Below, piece by piece: positions 57,748 through 64,000 of a stretch of 64,000 bases of DNA; positions within the stretch are counted from its first letter, which is position 1; every line of letters begins with the position of its first letter. The position numbers were made by a program, and so were the translations under genes. This DNA comes from Cheilinus undulatus. Its lineage: Eukaryota; Chordata; Actinopteri; Labriformes; Labridae. The DNA is taken from assembly GCF_018320785.1 (NCBI RefSeq), contig NC_054866.1, positions 9,392,487 to 9,456,486 on the forward strand, given 5' to 3'. Under the pieces are notes generated by a model. It was not told where the DNA came from, made no database searches, and saw only the letters and a list, made by a program, of their open reading frames with translations.

Positions 57748-60700
57748 ATGGTGAACTGCTGCTGTGGGCTCCTGACTTTGAAAAAGGAACCAGGTACAGC
57801 TCTTAGAACTAATTTCTAACATGTGTTACGTTGAACTGAATACAAAATGTTGATTTCACTACTTTTACAGAGTTCACTTTCTATTCTAGAGATCATTTCC
57901 CTGAACTTTTTCATTTACATTCTAGCAAGCTCTATGTGCTCAACATATTAAAAGAAGAACTGTGAAAAATAAGGCATTAGGATTAAACTACAGGATTAAT
58001 TAGTTGTTTTTTTAAACATACTTAATGCATGCACAGCATGAGCCCTCCAATATATCCCACAGTTCCATCCAGTCTGCACCTGTTGCTGCTTTAACACACT
58101 CAGAGGATATCAGCTATCCAAAAAACAAAGACAAACAAACGCCATGCTGAGGGGGCTGCTGTCATGAGCTTTGAATTTTAAAAAAGTTACAGCCAACAAA
58201 ATAAGAGATAATAATCCCTTAACTTCAGCTACATGTAAAAGGGGTAAACATAAGTTTTAATATTTTCTTTTTAAACATTTGATGGTTTTAATTGTGTCTG
58301 ATGTTGCTGCTGCAGCACAGAACGGTTTAAACAATAAACTTCAGATTGTTTCTCTTCACTGATTCCCCCTAGAAAGAATAATTGAGCTGTTTGTAAACTC
58401 TAGTTCTCCCTGTCCTTGCTCATTGTGTTTTCTTGTTCAGTTCCTCTGAAGAGCGTGGAGGTGGAGGTGGAGGTTCGAGACCATGTGGCTACAGTGGTCT
58501 CCACTCTGAACTATGAGAACCAAGAGGACAAACCACTAGAGGCTGTTTTTGTTTTCCCTCTGCCTGGAGATGCTGCTGTCTGCCATTTCAGCGCTAAGAT
58601 CGGGCAAACAGAGATTGTAGCTGAGGTGAAGGAGAAGCAGAAGGTGAGTTACACAGTCAGGACTCAGCAGAGACAACGGGACGTAGAGAATAACAGAGTG
58701 AAACAATAAACACGCATGTGTAATCCTTCTTCCAGGCTCGTGAGGAGTACGATGATGCTTTGAGCTCTGGCCAGCAAGCCTTTCTACTGGAGGAGAGCGA
58801 GCAGAGTCCAGATATATTCTCTCTGAGTGTTGGCTGTCTTCCTCCAAAAGAGAGCGCCTCAATCAGACTGGAGTATGTCACTGAGCTAGCTGTTCAGGCT
58901 GACGATGGGCTGAGGTTTTGTCTTCCTGCTGTGCTCAACCCACGCTACCAACCTCAAGGTAAGAAAGCAGCAAACACATTTGTCAGGACTTACACCTTCA
59001 CTTTCTGATAGTGAATGCTGCATCAGTATTAACTAATCCCATTCACAAGCATCTATACACATTTACACGCAACTGATGCAGCAATGGGAGCAAATTGGGG
59101 TTAAGTGTCTTACCCAAGGATACATTGAGATGGGGATTGAACCAACAACCTCCCAGTTAAGAGAAGACCAAGGGAGTCATAGTTGCCCCATATTTATCTA
59201 CAGCATAGCTCATCTTGGGACTAGCCGATTTTGAATAAAACCACATTTGCATCTCAAAAAAATAAATCATCATGAAAAAGTTATTTCTTAAATGTTGATG
59301 ATTACAGCTTCCAGCTCATGGAAAGAAACAGTATCTCAGAATATTAGAATACGTCCAAAAGGAGGTTTCATTTCATAGAAGTTTACCGTGCCTTCAGCCA
59401 TAGCACTTAATAATAGCCATGTGAAAATGTCACGGTTTTTCCTCAGAGCAGACTTCAGGAGATGCATTGCCCCTCAGATTAGGATGGTGTCTGATCAGCC
59501 TGGAGAGTTGGGACTCCATAAATACTACTATAACAATAAAGTGCATTTTTGAATCGAAAAAAAAAAAAGGAATATGTCCAGTTTATTGTCAGTTATCCTT
59601 CATTCCCTCAATTGGGTTCAGTACACACAACCATAGCTATGGGATGACTGCTGACTTGACTAATGTCCAAAGGACAATCATTCACATCCTCCACAAGGAG
59701 GGGAAGCCGCAGAAGGTTGCTGCTGAAAGGAGAGGCTGTTGTCAGAGGCTGTCTCTTTTTGTGCATTTTCCCTTTCGGTGGTCCTGGCTCAACTCGTTTT
59801 GTTTTTATATTTTCCATTCGGGATTGTACCTGGTAAAGGTTAGAGGTTGAATAATATTGTTTTTTGGAACCGATTGTTGCTCACTAGGCCAACAGCTGAT
59901 ATTTGAAACCGTTACTCATTTACAGCAAAAATGAAAATCTTTCAGTGAAAATTCTGAATTTGAATTGGTATAGATAAATAGATAAACAGCAATAAGGGTG
60001 ATTTTTTGTCTCTGAAGACTGTACACCTTTTACAGTTCATGTGTGTGTTAACCTGTAGTATAAGTCCCCCCAACTTAAGTAAACGCAGCAACACCACTGT
60101 GTAAAAATGCTCTAATACAGGTATAAGTGTTATGGAAGTGAATGTTATTATTTCAAACAAACTATACTTACTGTAACAAAAGTATAACTGCATTTCATAA
60201 CAATAAATAGTACAATTTGATTAAAACTACTGATGCATTAATATTTCAATCATTTAAATGTTACAGCTTGATAAGTTGGAGGTTATTCAGTTCAACTGCT
60301 CAATCATGATATCACATGGTTAAAGTCCACGTTTTTGAGCTGAATATCATCACTCATCACTTTATTATAAGTGAGTAAAATCTGACACAGATGATTTTAT
60401 GTCCAATTTCTAGATTAAAACTGTGTAAAATTCATGCCGTTCCCACAAGAGGCTATTGATGCTTTCCGTGGAGCGTTGTTTACATCAGGTTAAAGAGAAT
60501 TATGGCACGAATGATCAACTGGATCTACAGTGGCTACGAGTGGCGGGCAGCTTCAGTACAGTTTAGACAACATCTGACTGGGAAAATATTAATTGTCACT
60601 TTAACTGACTTGTAATTCTGGTGCCAGGCAAAGAGCTAAAGCACATCTGTGCCGAAGCTCCATGAATGAAGCTGCAAGCTTGACATTAGACTTTGAGTTT

Positions 60701-63700
60701 TCTTTTTCTTGTTCGAATGTGACCAGTATCTAACTTGAGCATTTCTGGACTGCTAAAGGAAGTGAAGGTCAAGGAGGCGGCAACATCCAAGTGACATCGA
60801 TTCCAGCCTCTAAGGTGCCCTACAGTCTGTCTTTCTGTGCCCGGGTGTCGTCTCCTCGTCCGGTGGTTAAAATCGAGTCCAACTGTTCCCTCGATCCTCT
60901 TCAGTATCTGAACACAGAGCAAACCCAAGCCACGGTAGCTACAACACCAATGTGTCTGTGATTGTTTCTAATACAGAGAACAAGAGTTATTGTTAGTTCA
61001 TGTTTCTAAATGTGTTTTTGATCTTTAGACCAAGCTGGCTGCTGGACACAAGTTTGACAGAGATGTTGAAGTGCTGATTTATTACAAAGATGCCCACCAG
61101 CCCACTGCTGTGATGGAGGCTGGAGAGGCCTCTGCCAAACCTGGTGAGTGCATCAGTAAAGCTCCTATTTTACATTTACAAAGTTTGTCATCCTAATCCT
61201 CCATCAGATGAGTTATAGATGGTGGAGTAATCAGTAAAAGCCAGATTTGATGTTTGTTGTGTCTCAGGCACTCTGATGGGTGATCCAGCTGTGATGCTGA
61301 GTCTGTATCCTGAGTTTCCCCAGTCTGTGATGTCTTCAGTCGCTTCATGTGGAGAGTTTGTGTGCCTGCTGGATCGATCTGGGAGTATGAGTGCACCCAT
61401 GAACAACAGCAAGAATCGTCAGAGTCGCATTGGCAGCGCCAGGGTATTACTGTGTATTACTTCTTAAAATCATTTAAAGCGTTTCTCTCAAAAAGTCGCT
61501 ACATTTACATGCCCATTTAATCTCAGCTATGGTTTCAGTGCAATAAGGCTGTTTCACTGGACTTCTGTCCTTGTCCCAGCAAGAGCTGTAACATAATTTA
61601 TATTTTATATTACAATTATCATGACCTAAAATTTTACCCTGATCAGTAATATCACTATAGGTTAGCATTGGTATAATTTTGCATTCGGGTTCAGGTCCAG
61701 CCTGTGGTACCTTTCCCACATGTCTCTCTCCCACTCTCGCATCCCTGTTTCTGATTCTTTCCACTGTCCTCCGCTATCAATAAAAAGCATGAGCTGTTTT
61801 TTTTTTTTTTTTTTTAAAGGTAGTTTGTTTAAAAATCATCAAAAATTTAAGTACTGGTACTTTGTTGATTTGCTAAAACATGCTTTAAACATGGAATAGA
61901 TATTTGTATCTTTGATTTTTAAGTATCAGAGTCACTAGAGAAATAAACAGATATGCAAATCATATTTTAAATGAATAGCTCCTTATCAATCCCAGTCCTT
62001 ATTGATACCATCAGTTCTTTTCTTTTGTTTGGTGGGAAAAAAAAAACACAATCTTTTTTTAACTCAAGAGTTAAAGTTAAATCTTCTGTTTTTTTTAAAT
62101 AATTCTGAAATTTCTTAAAAATATAAACATGCAATCAAGCATTTTATGATGGTTTTAAACATCAGTTTGATTTTTGAATAAAGTTTATTTATTAAACCAC
62201 TTGTTGCCCACCAGGGGGCAGTGGCCTTCATTTTGGGGAGTACTGATCTGTACTGTAAATGTAGAAACTCATACCTACAGCTGACTAATCTTAAATGCTG
62301 GGAGAAAACGTAGCTGGCACCCCTTAAACAAAACCTTTTCCTCTCTCCCTGTAGGATACTCTCCTCCTCCTGTTGAAGAGCTTACCGTTGGGCTGCTATT
62401 TCAACATTTATAGTTTTGGGTCCAGCTATGAACACATCTTCCCGTAAGTCACTACCTCAAATTCAGTCAACCGGATTTGTTCCTGTCATTGTTGTAAATC
62501 TGTCTACATTTTTATGTGCTCTAATTATGTGTCAATTTACTGATGTGGTGGTAGGAAGAGTGTGGAGTACAGCCAAAAGACCATGGAGGAAGCTCTGAAG
62601 AAAGTTGGAGAGATGGGGGCTAATCTGGGAGGAACGGAGATCCTTCGGCCACTTCAACATATTTACAGCCAGCCCTGCATTCAGAATCAACCAAGACAAG
62701 TAAAACACACACCCACACACAAAAAACATGTTAAACAAGTCTTACATTACATGCCACTAGCATTAACAAACTTTTCATTTACACAGAGAATCCTTTTTAC
62801 CTCTGCTGGTAACTCTGAATGTGCTGGTTTGTTTATTGTTCATTCCTACTACGCCTTCAGTTTGTACTTATAAAACCATTCAAAGAATCTAGCAGTAACA
62901 ACTTTGTCAGCCAATGGTTACAATGTGAAACATTTCTTTTCAGTTTCTTGATTTGTGAATCAAATTAATGCAAAGAAATGTACGTTATGATGTTGACTTT
63001 TAGATTAAATATTTAAATGAGTGCTGCACTGCTACACCAGTGTGGTCTGAAAGCATGACTTAGGCCACCCTTAAGAGGGGATAAATTGGAGCACTTTCTG
63101 GGGCCCAGCCAAACTTGAGACCAGTGGAGGTCAACAAAACCATGGTTTATTGCATAGTTGAGCGTATTTTAACCTGAATAATAACCACTTAAAGCAGCAA
63201 AACACAAATTTCAATTATTCATGCTGTAGTAAAATACAGCCTTTTTTCAACATGTAAACCCCCTTGTATTAGAAAATAATTACCTTTTTATTTGTAATGG
63301 TAACAATTTGGATGGATGCACAGAACTATAAGGAAAATAATTTCAGACTTAGACTAGACTATATCTAGGCGATGATGTACACAAATGTCAGGATGCCAGA
63401 AAATAAAATAAAAGAAACTGTGACAACTTCAGTGAATAATTGAATAGTTGTGAAAACAGACAAAAAATGGGTGAAAGTGGCAAGAATGGGTCAACATTAT
63501 AAAACAGTGGTATAAATGGGTTAAAAGTGTCGAAAAAGGCAAAAAGTAGCAAAAATGGGTGAAAAGTGGCAGAACAGTGGCAAAACAATTTAATAAATTA
63601 TTCTTTTAAAGGGGGGAGCCAGCTCATATGGATGATGGAGGGAATATAATAATAATAATAATACATTTATTTGTATAGCAATTTAAAAGGTTGCTTTGAC

Positions 63701-64000
63701 AAAAGAAGACAAAAAAACGTTCAGTGACATGAACTTTCTCTCGACTAGCTCTTTGTCTTCACCGATGGAGAAGTGGGAAACACCAAACAAGTCATCGATC
63801 TGGTGAAGAAGAATTCACATCTGCACAGGTGAAACCACAGACACTTTACAATCACAGTTTATAGAATATTTACCTTCATCTCCTGATATCTGTTCTAAAA
63901 ACTAAACTACTGCATTGTAGATGTTTCTCTTTTGGGATCGGGGAAGGAGCCAGCTCTGCTCTCATCAATGGGCTGGCCAAGGAAGGAGGAGGTCATGCTC
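57748..64000 (+). CDS. vwa5a: von Willebrand factor A domain-containing protein 5A (5' part)
   Basis: Coding exons: 57748-57793 (exon begins 57715), 58441-58643, 58736-58958, 60759-60934, 61029-61143, 61268-61443, 62355-62443, 62555-62699, 63749-63828 and 63921 to the window end. All have GT-AG borders in continuous phase, giving 444 residues of a protein usually near 790. MVNCCCGLLTLKKEPVPLKS opens the family pattern. Residues about 16-145 form the VIT domain (NYENQEDKPLEAVFVFPLPG, AREEYDDAL). The VWA domain follows, with MIDAS DRSGS at 290-294, the GGTEIL threonine, and LFVFTDGEVGNT supplying the later metal-site aspartate. There is no signal peptide, fitting an intracellular VIT-VWA protein; the human gene (LOH11CR2A/BCSC-1) has been reported as a candidate tumour suppressor. 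The C-terminal half is beyond the window. Confidence 0.95.
59220..59850 (+). mobile_element. Tc1-like remnant in vwa5a intron
   Basis: The sequence from ATTTGCATCTCAAAAAAATA through AGTACACACAACCATAGCTA and GGACAATCATTCACATCCTC to GGAGAGGCTGTTGTCAGAGG matches the second Tc1-like family (38590-39520). No intact frame. Confidence 0.6.
61799..61818. repeat. Poly-T tract
   Basis: About twenty T in the vwa5a intron between the MIDAS exon and the next exon. Confidence 0.7.
63065..63600 (-). mobile_element. TTTTTGCCAC-array element (copy 4, partial, minus)
   Basis: The end segment TTAGGCCACCCTTAAGAGGG and CTTTCTGGGGCCCAGCCAAA corresponds to the right end of copy 1 in reverse. A short array of AAAAAGTGGCAAGAATGGG-type units follows at about 63460-63590. 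The other end is missing. It is in the vwa5a intron before the exon at 63749. An AAT microsatellite (63646-63664) follows it. Confidence 0.6.

Overview
The window looks like nuclear DNA of a bony fish, probably a percomorph teleost. Its genes are split into 80-530 bp exons with GT-AG introns. The sequence between exons is packed with typical fish repeats: many decayed Tc1/mariner copies, hAT-type elements, a tRNA-derived SINE, LINE 3' fragments, minisatellites and microsatellites. I see no bacterial, plasmid or phage features and no CRISPR array. All exon models below were made by hand from splice signals, reading-frame continuity and family knowledge; no search was run.

Layout. (1) 1-25.7 kb holds a head-to-tail tandem pair of SLC6 Na+/Cl- dependent transporter genes on the minus strand, of GAT2/BGT1/TauT type. 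Copy A (about 2.0-4.13 kb) shows only its first three coding exons; the rest lies off the left edge. Copy B (10454-25612) is complete: 14 coding exons join in frame into 585 residues with 12 expected membrane segments. The duplication includes the promoter. Both copies have a TATA box about 60 bp before the start and an identical 47-bp block just upstream. (2) 28.455-43.823 kb holds vwa7 on the minus strand, complete in 16 coding exons (1005 residues): signal peptide, N-terminal region with a [10 protein letters not shown] motif, VWA domain with a DTTGS MIDAS, and a hydrophobic C-terminal tail. A run of ten arginines from an AGG microsatellite lies in the VWA region. (3) 43.8-54 kb is gene-poor and made mostly of transposon remnants, including a full-length but frameshifted Tc1 element with both ends. 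(4) 54.1-64 kb holds a candidate promoter region (CRE and ETS sites) and the first ten coding exons of vwa5a on the plus strand, divergent from vwa7 and cut by the right edge inside its VWA domain.

Mobile and repeat DNA explains most of the rest. The clearest unusual pieces are: a 1.95-kb hAT-type insertion with a perfect 8-bp target duplication that carries a 16-copy, 30-bp minisatellite; a family of intronic elements (four copies) with inverted ends and a long degenerate TTTTTGCCAC-type array inside; and three separate AGCTA-rich arrays.

The genes do not form one pathway. The transporters move small amino-acid-like solutes into cells, vwa7 is probably secreted or membrane-tethered, and vwa5a is probably intracellular. 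I found no convincing new multi-gene system; the best leads are the transporter duplicates and the repeat families.
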